Of a stretch of 64,000 bases of DNA, positions 1 to 8,971 are shown one piece after another. The stretch spans positions 744,001-808,000 of the forward strand of contig NZ_CP127221.1 in assembly GCF_030284385.1 (NCBI RefSeq), written 5' to 3'. Source of the stretch: Altererythrobacter rubellus (lineage in GTDB: Bacteria > Pseudomonadota > Alphaproteobacteria > Sphingomonadales > Sphingomonadaceae). Below the pieces are notes generated by a model. That model saw only the letters and a program-made list of their open reading frames with translations, made no database searches and had not been told where the DNA came from. Position 1 is the stretch's first letter. Every line of letters starts with the position of its first letter. The translations under genes were made by a program, and so were the position numbers.

Positions 1-226
1 GACCTTCGGGAATACGCAGATTGCAAGTGACAGAGCGCTTGTTGCGGGCAATGACTTCCCATTGCACCTTCTCTTCGCCCTGGCCCCACAGGCGCATCGG
101 ATCGCCCGCACCAGGTGGCTCGATCTTGATAACGTCAGCGCCCATGTCGCCCAGCAATTGGCCGCAGAATGGTCCGGCCAGAAGCTGGCCCATCTCGACC
201 ACGCGAATATCATCAAGCGCACCCAC
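1..226 (-). CDS. CaiB/BaiF-family CoA-transferase, N-terminal part
   Basis: Only the first 75 or so codons are inside the window; the gene runs off the left edge. The translation from a GTG at 226 shows the typical class III CoA-transferase start: a DIRVVEMGQ strand, then AGPFCGQLLGDMGADVIKIE and a PGAGDPMR stretch, followed by NKRSVTCNL. Enzymes of this family move CoA from a donor such as succinyl-CoA or acetyl-CoA to a carboxylic acid. The GTG overlaps the TAG stop of the upstream hyuB gene, so the two are translationally coupled. It is the last gene seen of a leftward operon with hyuA, hyuB and an HMG-CoA-lyase-type gene, so a role in activating an acid for the lyase is likely, but the substrate is unknown. 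Confidence 0.85.
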   Translation of the reverse strand, partial: MGALDDIRVVEMGQLLAGPFCGQLLGDMGADVIKIEPPGAGDPMRLWGQGEEKVQWEVIARNKRSVTCNLRIPEG

Positions 227-2121
227 TATTCGGCTGCCTCGCGTATCTGAGTGTGGCTCCAGACCGGCTGAATCGGTGCGGGCAGGCCGGTTTCCTCTTC
301 GCATCGCGCGCGCAGATCATCGATTGCCGGACCGTAGTCGAACAGCGGCAGCTCGCCGCGTTTGGCCTTGATCTCAGCGCGCAGAGCTTCTGTTGCGGCG
401 CTGTCGATCACGCCGTTCTCGTCCGCGACTACGCCATAGTGCTTGGCGCCTTCGGGCGTGACGAGACCTTGGCGAATTTCCAGCCCGACCAGCTCTGGAT
501 CGCGATCCAGCGGGTCGCCCCAGCCACCACCACCCCAGGTGATGTAATGCAAGAGATCGCCCTCTTTCACCGGCACATCTTCCACTTTGTTGCCCACGAT
601 TTCAGTCGTGCCATCCGCGCGTTCGAGCACTTTTCTGGCGCGCATGCCCGGATGCCCGCCATTGACGCCCCAAGGGGGCACGAACCAACGGTCATCATGC
701 ACAGCGATCTCGCCATCGGCCAAAAAGCGGTAGGTCATGTGAATACCATTGCCGCCGCGGTGCAGGCCTGCGCCCCCGCTGTCGGGTTCGGTTGAATATC
801 GCTCGATCCGCAGCGGGAAGTACTTCTCCAGGAATTCGTTAGGGACATTGGTAAAGCCCGGCCACAGCGAATGCCCGTCCGGCCCATCGCCCAGCGGTCT
901 GCCCGGGATGCCTCCAAAGCCGATCTGGAACAGCTGGAACCATTCACCTTCGCTGGCTGGCCGGTTGTCCCAGCCGGAGTAGAACAGATGCGGCGATGAG
1001 CTGAAGCCTGCAGCGTTGAGGAATTCCGGCGTGCCTTGGCCCAGCAGTCCGCCCAGAATGTCAAAAATCCGGCCCAGCGCATGGGTGCGGCCAGACAATG
1101 CAGCCGGGAATTGCGGCTTCAGCAGGGATCCTTCGGGAATGCGAACCTCGATCAGATCGTAGAAGCCATCGTTGAACAGGATCTGCGGATCGAAGACCAT
1201 GATCATGTAGATGCCGAAGAACATCTTGAACATGTTCTCGTTGAGCAGGAAGTTGATCGAGGCGGCGGATTGCGGATCTGTGCCGTCGAAGTCGAGAATG
1301 ACCTTGTCGCCTTCGCGCCACATGGTGCATTTGATCTTGTACGGGCCAAATCCCTTGCCGTCGTCGCAGATATAGTCTTCGAAACTGACCGGCTTTTCCG
1401 CGACAGCTTGCGACAACAAGGCCTTCATCGCGCGGTGGTTGCGCGCCAGCAATTCCTGCGTTGCCGAGACATAGACATCATCGCCAAACCGCTCCGCCAT
1501 TTCGACCACGCGTTTGGCGGCCACCCGGCAGCTGGCGATCAGCGCGTTGAGATCTGCCTGACACCAGTCGGGCTTGCGCGTCTGGTGCATGACGAGTTTC
1601 ATCAGGTCTTCATTATATTCGCCCTTCTTCCAGATCTTGACCGGTGGAATACGCACGCCTTCCTCGAAAATCGAGCTTGCACCGATTGGCATAGAGCCGG
1701 GTACCGATCCGCCGATATCCGACTGGTGACCGAACATAGCTGTAAAGGCGATCAGCCGCCCGTCCTTGAACACCGGCAACAGCACCAGCCAGTCATTCGA
1801 GTGGCTGACCGCACCGTCACATGAATAAGGGTCTGACAGGAAGATCATGTCACCATCTTCCAGCGTGCCGTCGAAACCCTTTAGGAAGCCATCGATGAAG
1901 CTGCCGAACTGGCCGACGATCATCTTGCCCGATGGGTCAGCGATCAGGGGGAAGGCATCACCCTGTTCGCGAATACCGGGGCTCATCGCGGTGCGTACCA
2001 GCGTGGCGTCCATCTCGATCCGCGCATTGCGCAAGGCGTTCTCGATAATGTCGAGCGTAACCGGGTCTATTTCGATCTTCTCGAACGGGATGTCATTGGT
2101 TTCAATGATCTGTGCTGGCAT
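226..2121 (-). CDS. hyuB: Hydantoinase B / oxoprolinase beta-type subunit
   Basis: A 631-residue protein of the HyuB family, the partner of HyuA in N-methylhydantoinases, 5-oxoprolinases and related ATP-dependent carboxylases. Family features include DATLVRTAMSPGIREQGDAF near the N-terminus, SDPYSCDGAVSHSNDW, and a glycine-rich end (THYITWGGGGWGDPLDR-like, near residue 560). A longer reading frame goes up to 2181, but I chose the ATG at 2121: it has a strong AGGAGG site just upstream and lies 4 bases after the hyuA stop, while the longer form would overlap hyuA. HyuB works as a complex with HyuA in the cytoplasm. The family covers several reactions (hydantoin or oxoproline ring opening, ketone carboxylation), so the exact substrate cannot be read from sequence. 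Confidence 0.9.
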   Translation of the reverse strand: MPAQIIETNDIPFEKIEIDPVTLDIIENALRNARIEMDATLVRTAMSPGIREQGDAFPLIADPSGKMIVGQFGSFIDGFLKGFDGTLEDGDMIFLSDPYSCDGAVSHSNDWLVLLPVFKDGRLIAFTAMFGHQSDIGGSVPGSMPIGASSIFEEGVRIPPVKIWKKGEYNEDLMKLVMHQTRKPDWCQADLNALIASCRVAAKRVVEMAERFGDDVYVSATQELLARNHRAMKALLSQAVAEKPVSFEDYICDDGKGFGPYKIKCTMWREGDKVILDFDGTDPQSAASINFLLNENMFKMFFGIYMIMVFDPQILFNDGFYDLIEVRIPEGSLLKPQFPAALSGRTHALGRIFDILGGLLGQGTPEFLNAAGFSSSPHLFYSGWDNRPASEGEWFQLFQIGFGGIPGRPLGDGPDGHSLWPGFTNVPNEFLEKYFPLRIERYSTEPDSGGAGLHRGGNGIHMTYRFLADGEIAVHDDRWFVPPWGVNGGHPGMRARKVLERADGTTEIVGNKVEDVPVKEGDLLHYITWGGGGWGDPLDRDPELVGLEIRQGLVTPEGAKHYGVVADENGVIDSAATEALRAEIKAKRGELPLFDYGPAIDDLRARCEEETGLPAPIQPVWSHTQIREAAE

Positions 2122-2125
2122 CGGT

Positions 2126-4183
2126 TCAGCCCTCCTGCACGGGATTGATAAGGATGTTGCCGACGGCATCGACTGTGGCAATGCAGCCGCTTTCGACCAG
2201 CGTGGTTGAGTCCATTTCTGTGATGATCGCGGGGCCGGGGATCACATTGCCCTGGCGAAGCAGAGCGCGGTCGTAGATCACTGCAGCTTGTTCCTTGCCA
2301 TCCATCCACAGCGTGTGATCGCGTATCTTCGCAGCCGAAGGATCGTCACCGCCTTTGGGCAGTTCGGCGGCGGGTAGAGCCGGCGCTTCACCTAGAGCCA
2401 CCGCGCGCAGGTTCACAATTTCGTGCGGGGTATCCATGTTGAATGTGAAAAGCCGCAAATGCTCCTGGTCGAATCGGGCCAGAATGCCTTCGATCCCATC
2501 CGCTGCAAGCACGGCCTTGTCGATTGTCAGCGGCACTTCGAAGGCTTGACCGGCATAGCGGATGTCGACTTCGAATTGCGTCGTGATCTGTTCCTCGGGC
2601 ACACCGTCAGCCAGCAATTCCTGGCGCGTTTGAGCCGCCATTTCATCTAGCACCGCCTCAAGGTCAGCGATGCTGGTGTCCTTGGCGAGTTTTGAGAAGC
2701 TGCGCGCGGTTTCGGTGCGCATTTGCGTGGTCGCATCGCCCAGTGCGCATAGCACTCCCGGCGAAACAGGGGACACGGCAGGCCAGCTACCCATCAGCTT
2801 GGCAACGGCGTTCACGTGTAACGGGCCAGCACCGCCAAAGCCCATCAGCGCGAATTCGCGCGGGTCATAGCCTTGCTGAACGCTGATCATGCGCAGCGCG
2901 CCGAACATGTTCTCGTTCACAATGTCGATGATGCCGCGCGCGGCCTCCATCAAACCGATGCCCAGCGCATCGGCAATGGTCTGTACCGCTGCCTTCGCGC
3001 CTTCGCGGTCAAGCTTGAACGAACCGCCCAGCAAATCCTCGGGCAGATAGCCGAGCACGACATTGGCGTCGGTGACGGTCGGCAGAGTGCCACCCTTGTT
3101 GTATGCGACGGGGCCCGGCACTGCGCCTGCGCTTTCCGGGCCAACGCGCAAAGCCTTGGTCAGTTCAGGGACGTGCGCGATCGAGCCGCCGCCAGCGCCC
3201 ACTGTTTTCACATCGAGCGCGGAGGCACGGACAGACAAGTGGCCGACCTCTGTCGTGCGCACGCGGCGTGCTTCCAAACCTTCGATCAGCGCCACGTCCG
3301 TCGATGTGCCGCCGACGTCGAGCGTCAGAATGTTGGAAAGGCCCGCGTTCTTGCCCACCCATTTGGCACCGGTCACACCGCCGGCTGGGCCGGACATCAG
3401 GATGTTGACCGGGTGTTCTTCCGCCTTGTGGCTGCTCATCAAACCGCCATCAGAGCGCAGCAGCGAGAGTTTGCCTTCCAGCCCTTCGTCTTCCAGCTTG
3501 TTACGCAGGTTGGATACATATTTGCTCACCACCGGTCGCACGGCCGCATTGGCCACGGTTGACAGTGTGCGCTCATATTCCTGCATTTCGGGCAGCACTT
3601 CATGGCTGAGCGAGACAGGGATACCGGGCAGCACCTCTTCCGCGATCTCGCCGATGCGCTTTTCATGCGCACCGTTGACGTAAGCGTTGATCAGGCTGAC
3701 GGTCAGCGCTTCGATGCCCTGCCCCTTGAGCTTGTGCAGCGCTGCACGCACTGCCTCCTCGTCCAGCTCGCGAACCACCGCGCCATCCGCGCTCATGCGT
3801 TCGGGCACCTCGACCGTATCTTCCAGATGCGCGAGCGGTTGCGGCTTGGGCCACACAATCCATGCCGCCAGTCCGCCAGGCACAAAGCTGCGCGCGATCT
3901 GCATGATGTCGCGGTAGCCCTCGGTGGTGACCAGGCCCACCTTCGCGCCCTTGCCTTCCAGCACGGCATTGGTCGCGACAGTGGTTCCATGCAGGAAGTA
4001 GGCAATGTCGCTAGCAGATACGCCTGCTTCGGCGGTGATCGCCTTGACCCCGTTTAGGATCCCCTCAGAGCTATCGTGCGGTGTCGAAGGTGTCTTGTGC
4101 CGCCAGAATTTGCCGCTTTCTTCGTCGAATAACAGCAGATCGGTGAATGTTCCGCCTACATCGACGCCCAAACGATAAGTCAT
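2126..4183 (-). CDS. hyuA: Hydantoinase A / oxoprolinase alpha-type subunit
   Basis: A 685-residue HyuA-family protein, the ATP-using subunit of hydantoinase/oxoprolinase-type enzymes. It has the actin/ASKHA-like phosphate loop GVDVGGTFTD at residues 6-15, HGTTVATNA at 65-73, and the second nucleotide motif GGTSTDVAL at 291-299; length fits the family. It sits between the HMG-CoA-lyase-type gene (23-base gap) and hyuB (4-base gap) on the same strand, so it is cotranscribed. Known members hydrolyse N-methylhydantoin or 5-oxoproline, or carboxylate acetone or acetophenone. With a CoA-transferase and a lyase beside it, I infer a catabolic route that makes an acid to be CoA-activated and cleaved. 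Confidence 0.92.
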   Translation of the reverse strand: MTYRLGVDVGGTFTDLLLFDEESGKFWRHKTPSTPHDSSEGILNGVKAITAEAGVSASDIAYFLHGTTVATNAVLEGKGAKVGLVTTEGYRDIMQIARSFVPGGLAAWIVWPKPQPLAHLEDTVEVPERMSADGAVVRELDEEAVRAALHKLKGQGIEALTVSLINAYVNGAHEKRIGEIAEEVLPGIPVSLSHEVLPEMQEYERTLSTVANAAVRPVVSKYVSNLRNKLEDEGLEGKLSLLRSDGGLMSSHKAEEHPVNILMSGPAGGVTGAKWVGKNAGLSNILTLDVGGTSTDVALIEGLEARRVRTTEVGHLSVRASALDVKTVGAGGGSIAHVPELTKALRVGPESAGAVPGPVAYNKGGTLPTVTDANVVLGYLPEDLLGGSFKLDREGAKAAVQTIADALGIGLMEAARGIIDIVNENMFGALRMISVQQGYDPREFALMGFGGAGPLHVNAVAKLMGSWPAVSPVSPGVLCALGDATTQMRTETARSFSKLAKDTSIADLEAVLDEMAAQTRQELLADGVPEEQITTQFEVDIRYAGQAFEVPLTIDKAVLAADGIEGILARFDQEHLRLFTFNMDTPHEIVNLRAVALGEAPALPAAELPKGGDDPSAAKIRDHTLWMDGKEQAAVIYDRALLRQGNVIPGPAIITEMDSTTLVESGCIATVDAVGNILINPVQEG

Positions 4184-4206
4184 ACTCTCTCCGTGACGTG
4201 TGTCTG

Positions 4207-5115
4207 TCAGGCCGCGCGTGCGACCATGGATGGCAATTGCCGGCCCAGCTTTTCAGCGAACCAGTGGTTGGTTGTAATGGCTGCCTCCAGATCGACGCCG
4301 CTGTCGATCCCTGAATGCTCCATCATGTAAATCAGGTCCTCGGTAGCGATATTTCCGGTCGCCTTGGGGGCAAACGGGCATCCGCCAAGGCCGCCCAGCG
4401 ATGCGTCGAAGATAAGCACGCCCGCTTGATAGGCCGCCCAAGCATTGGCGATACCAGTGCCACGGGTGTTGTGAAAATGCGCCCGCATCGGGATTTTTCC
4501 GCCGAGCAATTCGCGAAGCTTGCCGAACAGATCGCTCACCTGTGCTGGCGTGCCCACTCCGATTGTGTCGGCCAGCGCAATCTCTTCCGGGGCTTCAGCG
4601 GCCATCTCTTCGGCGATCTGCAGCACTGTTTCCGGCTTTACTTCACCTTCGAATGGACAGCCGAACGCTGCGCTGATCGTGATCTGCGCGCGTATTCCCT
4701 CTGCCTTGGCGAAGCGGATCATGTCGCGGTTCTCCGCGATCCCTTCTGCGATGGTTTGCCCCTGGTTTTTCTGGCCGAAGGTGTCGCTGGCCACCAGTAC
4801 ACAGCCGATCTGGTCGATCCCCCTTTTGCCGCCTTCGCGGGTTGCGATCCCGCGCATCACGCCGCGTTTGTTCAGGGCCAGCCCGATGTAGGTTGCATCG
4901 GCGCGATCAGGCAGGCCGGCAATCACATCTTCCGCATCGGCCATTTGCGGCACGCGCGCCGGGTGCACGAAGCTCGCGACCTCAAGCCGACGCGCGCCGA
5001 AACCAAGCATGCGCTCGATCAACTCGAGCTTGCTTCGCGTCGAGATGATGTCCGGTTCGTTTTGAAGCCCGTCGCGCGGACCGACTTCGACCAATTCAAT
5101 CGCATTGTGCGTCAT
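4207..5115 (-). CDS. mvaB: Hydroxymethylglutaryl-CoA lyase family protein
   Basis: A 302-residue TIM-barrel lyase of the HMG-CoA lyase/DRE-TIM family, which splits 3-hydroxy-3-methylglutaryl-CoA to acetoacetate and acetyl-CoA. Clear family marks are GPRDGLQNE at residues 12-20, the metal-binding HFHNTRG at 213-219, and the GGLGGCPFAP loop at 241-250 with the essential cysteine (C246). It is the first gene of the leftward operon lyase-hyuA-hyuB-CoA-transferase. A palindrome matching a GntR/FCD operator lies 46 bases upstream of the start. The real substrate could be another 3-hydroxyacyl-CoA, since the leucine pathway genes that usually travel with mvaB (acyl-CoA carboxylase, isovaleryl-CoA dehydrogenase) are not here. 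Confidence 0.9.
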   Translation of the reverse strand: MTHNAIELVEVGPRDGLQNEPDIISTRSKLELIERMLGFGARRLEVASFVHPARVPQMADAEDVIAGLPDRADATYIGLALNKRGVMRGIATREGGKRGIDQIGCVLVASDTFGQKNQGQTIAEGIAENRDMIRFAKAEGIRAQITISAAFGCPFEGEVKPETVLQIAEEMAAEAPEEIALADTIGVGTPAQVSDLFGKLRELLGGKIPMRAHFHNTRGTGIANAWAAYQAGVLIFDASLGGLGGCPFAPKATGNIATEDLIYMMEHSGIDSGVDLEAAITTNHWFAEKLGRQLPSMVARAA

Positions 5116-5160
5116 CTGAGTCGCTCTGTGAGACGGTTAGGGATCGAGTCTGATACGCAA

Positions 5161-5172
5161 ATTGTATACAAA
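5161..5172. promoter_or_regulatory. Predicted GntR/FCD operator before the lyase-hyu operon
   Basis: The ten-base palindrome TTGTATACAA (5162-5171) lies between the regulator gene and the lyase start. The same core recurs at 6028-6037 before the TonB receptor. Several FCD-type GntR regulators of organic-acid genes are known to bind ATTGTATACAAT-like sites. On the lyase strand it overlaps a possible -10 region. Binding is inferred. Confidence 0.7.
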
Positions 5173-5233
5173 TGCAAATAGACAGTTTTTGGCAGGCGTG
5201 AATCCTCTGTCAGTCATTTTAGGGCGGGTAGCA

Positions 5234-5881
5234 TCATTCCGCGGCCTCGGTAGCATCGGCAAATGTGTGGAAGGCACGGCGCAAATGGCTGCCCATCACC
5301 GCACGCGCCCAGCTGGCATCGGCGGCGCGAAAGGCCGAGATGAGCTCGTCGTGGTCGCGCGCCGACTGCTGCAGATCATTGATCGAGTAATTGCGCGCAG
5401 TTCGCAGCACCACGGGCGTTTCGACCAGCATCGCCAGAACCTGTTTCAGGCGCGGTGACTGCGCCGCATCGGTGATGATCTCGTGAAAAATGCGGTTCGC
5501 ATTGAGGAAGCTTGCGACATCAGGTTCTGCCAATTCGACCGCTTCGTGGAGCTCGCGATTGACTTCCTCCAGATGGTCGATCTGCTCCTGTGTGATGCGC
5601 TGTGCGGCGCGCTCGGCAGCATGCCCTTCCAGCATTTGGCGCAGCGTGAACATCTCGTCGATGTCGTCGCGGCTCCAGTCGGCAACAAAGATGCGTTTTG
5701 ATTCATTGCGCACCAGCAGCATCTCGCTCTCCAGGCGCCGCACTGCGTCGCGCACCGGTGTGCGGCTGACACCTGTTATCTCTGCAAGCCTTTCTTCGGT
5801 CAGCTGCTCTCCGGGCGAAACTTCGCCGCTCAGCAAATGGCCGCGGATCTTGTCATAGGCTGTGTCGGAGGCGCGGCTCAT
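5234..5881 (-). CDS. GntR-family (FadR/FCD) transcriptional regulator
   Basis: A 215-residue regulator with an N-terminal winged helix (about residues 5-70, with LTEERLAEITGVSRTPVRDAVRRLE as recognition region; only its middle is diagnostic) and a C-terminal all-helical FCD effector domain containing LRQMLEGHAAERAA and FHEIITDAA, where FCD proteins carry metal-binding histidines. Such regulators usually sense an acid and repress the genes for its use. It sits between the lyase-hyu operon and the divergent TonB receptor, and identical palindromes occur at both flanks (5162-5171, 6028-6037), so I infer that it controls both operons and itself. Confidence 0.9.
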   Translation of the reverse strand: MSRASDTAYDKIRGHLLSGEVSPGEQLTEERLAEITGVSRTPVRDAVRRLESEMLLVRNESKRIFVADWSRDDIDEMFTLRQMLEGHAAERAAQRITQEQIDHLEEVNRELHEAVELAEPDVASFLNANRIFHEIITDAAQSPRLKQVLAMLVETPVVLRTARNYSINDLQQSARDHDELISAFRAADASWARAVMGSHLRRAFHTFADATEAAE

Positions 5882-6026
5882 TTGGATGTACTCAGGGTAA
5901 TCGGATCCAAAACTGGTCTGGCCACGCCATGCTGCGCGCTTTTCTCTGCGATTCTCACGACCAACCCCTCGGAAAGTTTTGACAAGCCGTGTTGATTACG
6001 TGGCTGTTTTCGCTTGACGTACTTAA

Positions 6027-6038
6027 ATTGTATACAAT
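6027..6038. promoter_or_regulatory. Predicted GntR/FCD operator before the TonB receptor
   Basis: A perfect 12-base palindrome ATTGTATACAAT in the divergent region between the regulator and the TonB receptor. It shares its 10-base core with the site at 5162-5171. A TTGACG box at 6014-6019 lies just upstream, so the palindrome would fall in the spacer and -10 region of a rightward promoter, a good place for a repressor. Binding is inferred from position and family precedent. Confidence 0.75.
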
Positions 6039-6140
6039 AGAGGGTTCGTCAAGGGAAATAAGTTTATTCTCGGCAGACGTTTTCGTCATTGCCTCCATAA
6101 CACAGCCGATCTGCACAACGCGGCATAGGGAGTATAGAAG

Positions 6141-8663
6141 ATGAGGAACTTCAAGGTCACACTCGCATCAGGCATCGCTCTCGGCGCACTGGTCACTGCA
6201 AACCCAACCATTGCGCAAGACTTCGGGGATAGCGCGGAAGCAGCCGAGGAAAGCAATGCCATCATTGTTACGGCGCGCCGGCAGTCTGAAACGCTGGCTG
6301 AAGTTCCGACGGCCATCACAGTTTTTACCGCTGATGCGCTGCAGAAGACGGGGATCCAGAAGGCCGATGAATTTGTACAGCTAACCCCAGGCGTAACGAT
6401 TGTGACTGGCACAGCCGAAGCAGGCGATACGCAGATCAACATTCGCGGCATCAACGGTGCGCGCGATGCGGAAAGTTCTGTTGCGCTGGTGGTGGACGGT
6501 ATCCTCAAAACCAATACCGCACAGCTTAACCAGGATCAGGGCACGCTACGTCAGATCGAAATCCTCAAAGGTCCGCAGGGCGCGCTTTATGGCCGCAATG
6601 CTGCAGCCGGTGCGGTTGTCATTCAGACATTGAAGCCTAGCAACCTCATGGAAGGCGGCGTCCGCGTTAGCGCAGCTGAAGACACTAGCTATTCGGCCAG
6701 CGGTTATGTCTCGACACCGCTTGGTGAAGGCGTGGGCCTGGTTGTTTCCGGCAGCTATTCTACAACTGACGGTTTCTATCGCGACAATTTCCAAAACGCC
6801 AACACCGTGGACTCTCAAGAGATCTGGTCGGTCGACGGACGCCTTGTTGCGGAAATCGCCCCTGGAACGGAATTGGACGTAAAGGCGCGCTATTCTGACC
6901 TTACCGGCAACGCGATCAATTTTAACGCTGCATTCCACTTGCCCAATTTCGCCGGTGTGAACCCCGCCTTCTTTGAAGATGTGAACGACCACCCGTTCAA
7001 CTATTATTCGAATATCGCGTCGTTCAACGAGCAGCAGTCATTCGAAGTGTCGGCCAAGATCGAGCACGAGTTTGAAAGCGTCACCCTGACCGCCTGGGCG
7101 CTTTACAGCGATGTTGATCAGATCCTTGGCGCGGACGGTACATCAGCAGATTTCGCGCGCTTCATCCCGTTCCCCGCGCCAACGCAGACCGCAGCAGATG
7201 TGGCGGGACAGTGTTTTGCCACGACTGCGGCACTTACTGGCTACCCGGTCAATCAGCCGGGCTTCATCGGGCAGACACCCGTGCCGTTCATTTTCGATCC
7301 GGCTGCGGGCTCAACCTTCGGCCCGTATAGCCCGACGACATGCGACGGCACGCAGTTGCAGCTGCGCGAGCAGACCGATGTCAGCGCGGAAATCCGCCTG
7401 GCATCGAACGATATCGGTCCGCTACAGTGGCAGGTCGGCGCTTATTATCTCAACATCAGCCGTGAGACCGGCGTCAGCCTGGGCGCGGATCTGGGCAATG
7501 GGATCAGCCGTGATTTGTACAATGCACCGGGTACCGGAAACCCGACCACCCAGCTGTTCAATGATGATTTCTCAACTGATGTCTACGCACTGTTTGCTGC
7601 GGTTGATTACGAAGTAAGCGACCGGTTCGAAATCGGATTTGCTGGCCGTTATGACATCGAAGACCGCCGGGTCGACAATCTTGTTCCGACGATCGATGAT
7701 CCGATCACCGGCGGACCGATCAATCCGGGGCAAGCCTTTGGCCCGATCCCTGACCAGTCGCGCAAGTTCAAGCAATTTCAGCCCAAGATCTCGCTGCGCT
7801 ATGCCTTGAGCGACGATATCAATGCATATGCTAACTGGGGTGTAGGCTTTAAGTCAGGCGGTTTCAACAACCAGGGTTCGGCCGCGATTGTCGACCAGGC
7901 GTTCAACCAGTTCATCGGCACCGATGTACTGATCGAAGATATCTTCCGCAAGGAAACCTCCAGCGCATTCGAGCTTGGTGTAAAGGGCAATGTTGCCGAT
8001 GGCCGCATCACCTTTGACCTCGCGGGGTATCATACCACGGTCGATGACATGCAGTTCTTCGAATTCTTCGTGGGCGGGTTCGGCTTGCTGCGCGTGGTGT
8101 CGAACATCGATGAGGTCGAGATCTACGGCGCGGAAGCAAACCTCACTTTCGAGATTATCGATGGCTGGGATTTGTTCGGTTCGGTCAATGTGACAGAGAG
8201 CGAGATCAAGGAAAACGCCTCGCGCCCTGTTACGGTTGGCAATAAGTCGCCCTATACCGCTGATTACACCATCAACCTCGGTACGCAGGTCGATAAGCCG
8301 CTGAATAACAGCCTCGATCTGGTCATGCGCGCAGACTATCGCATCACTGGCCCGACCTGGTTCCACACTGTGCAGGAAAACACATCGCCAACACTGTTCA
8401 GCGGACTTTTGCCTATCTCCGCGCTCGCGCTGCCGGCTTTCGTCGGTGACGCGGATTACTCCATCACAGAGCGGGAAGCATTTGGGGTGCTTGATCTCCG
8501 GTTCGGTTTGGAAGGCGAGAATTGGAACATCACCGCATTTGCCGACAATTTGCTCAACCGCGAATATCTCAACGAAGTTATTCCGGCGATCGAATTTGGC
8601 GGATCGTTCAATTCGCCCGGCGGCCTGCGCCGGTTCGGAGTTGAGGTGGGATACGAATTCTGA
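6141..8663 (+). CDS. TonB-dependent outer-membrane receptor
   Basis: An 840-residue receptor with a signal peptide (cleavage near ANPTIAQ, residue 29), a TonB-box-like stretch AIIVTARR around 41-48, a plug domain with LTPGVTIVTG, INIRGINGARDAES and LKGPQGALYGRNAAAGAV, and a C-terminal barrel ending in an aromatic residue (GVEVGYEF). It would import a ligand across the outer membrane using energy from TonB-ExbBD, which is not in the window. It is transcribed away from the GntR gene and preceded by the shared palindrome, so its ligand is probably the compound broken down by the hyu/lyase operon or its precursor rather than iron. The start ATG at 6141 follows GGGAG. Confidence 0.93.
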   Translation: MRNFKVTLASGIALGALVTANPTIAQDFGDSAEAAEESNAIIVTARRQSETLAEVPTAITVFTADALQKTGIQKADEFVQLTPGVTIVTGTAEAGDTQINIRGINGARDAESSVALVVDGILKTNTAQLNQDQGTLRQIEILKGPQGALYGRNAAAGAVVIQTLKPSNLMEGGVRVSAAEDTSYSASGYVSTPLGEGVGLVVSGSYSTTDGFYRDNFQNANTVDSQEIWSVDGRLVAEIAPGTELDVKARYSDLTGNAINFNAAFHLPNFAGVNPAFFEDVNDHPFNYYSNIASFNEQQSFEVSAKIEHEFESVTLTAWALYSDVDQILGADGTSADFARFIPFPAPTQTAADVAGQCFATTAALTGYPVNQPGFIGQTPVPFIFDPAAGSTFGPYSPTTCDGTQLQLREQTDVSAEIRLASNDIGPLQWQVGAYYLNISRETGVSLGADLGNGISRDLYNAPGTGNPTTQLFNDDFSTDVYALFAAVDYEVSDRFEIGFAGRYDIEDRRVDNLVPTIDDPITGGPINPGQAFGPIPDQSRKFKQFQPKISLRYALSDDINAYANWGVGFKSGGFNNQGSAAIVDQAFNQFIGTDVLIEDIFRKETSSAFELGVKGNVADGRITFDLAGYHTTVDDMQFFEFFVGGFGLLRVVSNIDEVEIYGAEANLTFEIIDGWDLFGSVNVTESEIKENASRPVTVGNKSPYTADYTINLGTQVDKPLNNSLDLVMRADYRITGPTWFHTVQENTSPTLFSGLLPISALALPAFVGDADYSITEREAFGVLDLRFGLEGENWNITAFADNLLNREYLNEVIPAIEFGGSFNSPGGLRRFGVEVGYEF

Positions 8664-8853
8664 TTGGCCCAGCTTGAGATCGGGGGTGCGCCAGCGTGCC
8701 TCTGTGGCCGCCACGCCATATTGAGGTTCTTTGCCGGATCAATCCAGGCGAGCACCGAGCCTGTGCCTATTAGTGAAGGCGGCCATCACTGTGCGCGGAT
8801 AATTTTCGCCACAATGGTGGCTATCGCCCTATTCATCGTTCGAGGGGAATGGG

Positions 8854-8929
8854 TGGTGAGCCGTGCTGGGGTCGAACCAGCGACCTACTGATTAAAAGTC
8901 AGTTGCTCTACCGACTGAGCTAACGGCCC
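8854..8929 (-). tRNA. tRNA-Lys (anticodon TTT)
   Basis: Read on the minus strand, the sequence folds as a full cloverleaf of 76 bases with encoded CCA. The acceptor stem GGGCCGT pairs with ACGGCTC (one G-T), the D arm has AGCTCAGTCGGTAGAGC, the anticodon loop is CTTTTAA giving TTT, and the T arm has GGTTCGACCCC. Flanks show no integrase or attachment repeat. The stretch 8664-8853 between the receptor and this tRNA holds no gene that I can support. Confidence 0.95.
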
Positions 8930-8971
8930 ACCTGATGCGCAACACCGTTCGGTAGCGTTGCACGAGGCGCG

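Noticed and set aside
1036..1824. Long open frame on the plus strand across hyuB
   Set aside because: It is antisense to a clear HyuB gene, with a composition of a shadow frame (His/Arg-rich) and no family motif.
8854..8929. tRNA-Lys as an integration site for a mobile element
   Set aside because: No integrase, direct repeat or change of gene type next to it; the same applies to tRNA-Arg at 43182-43258.
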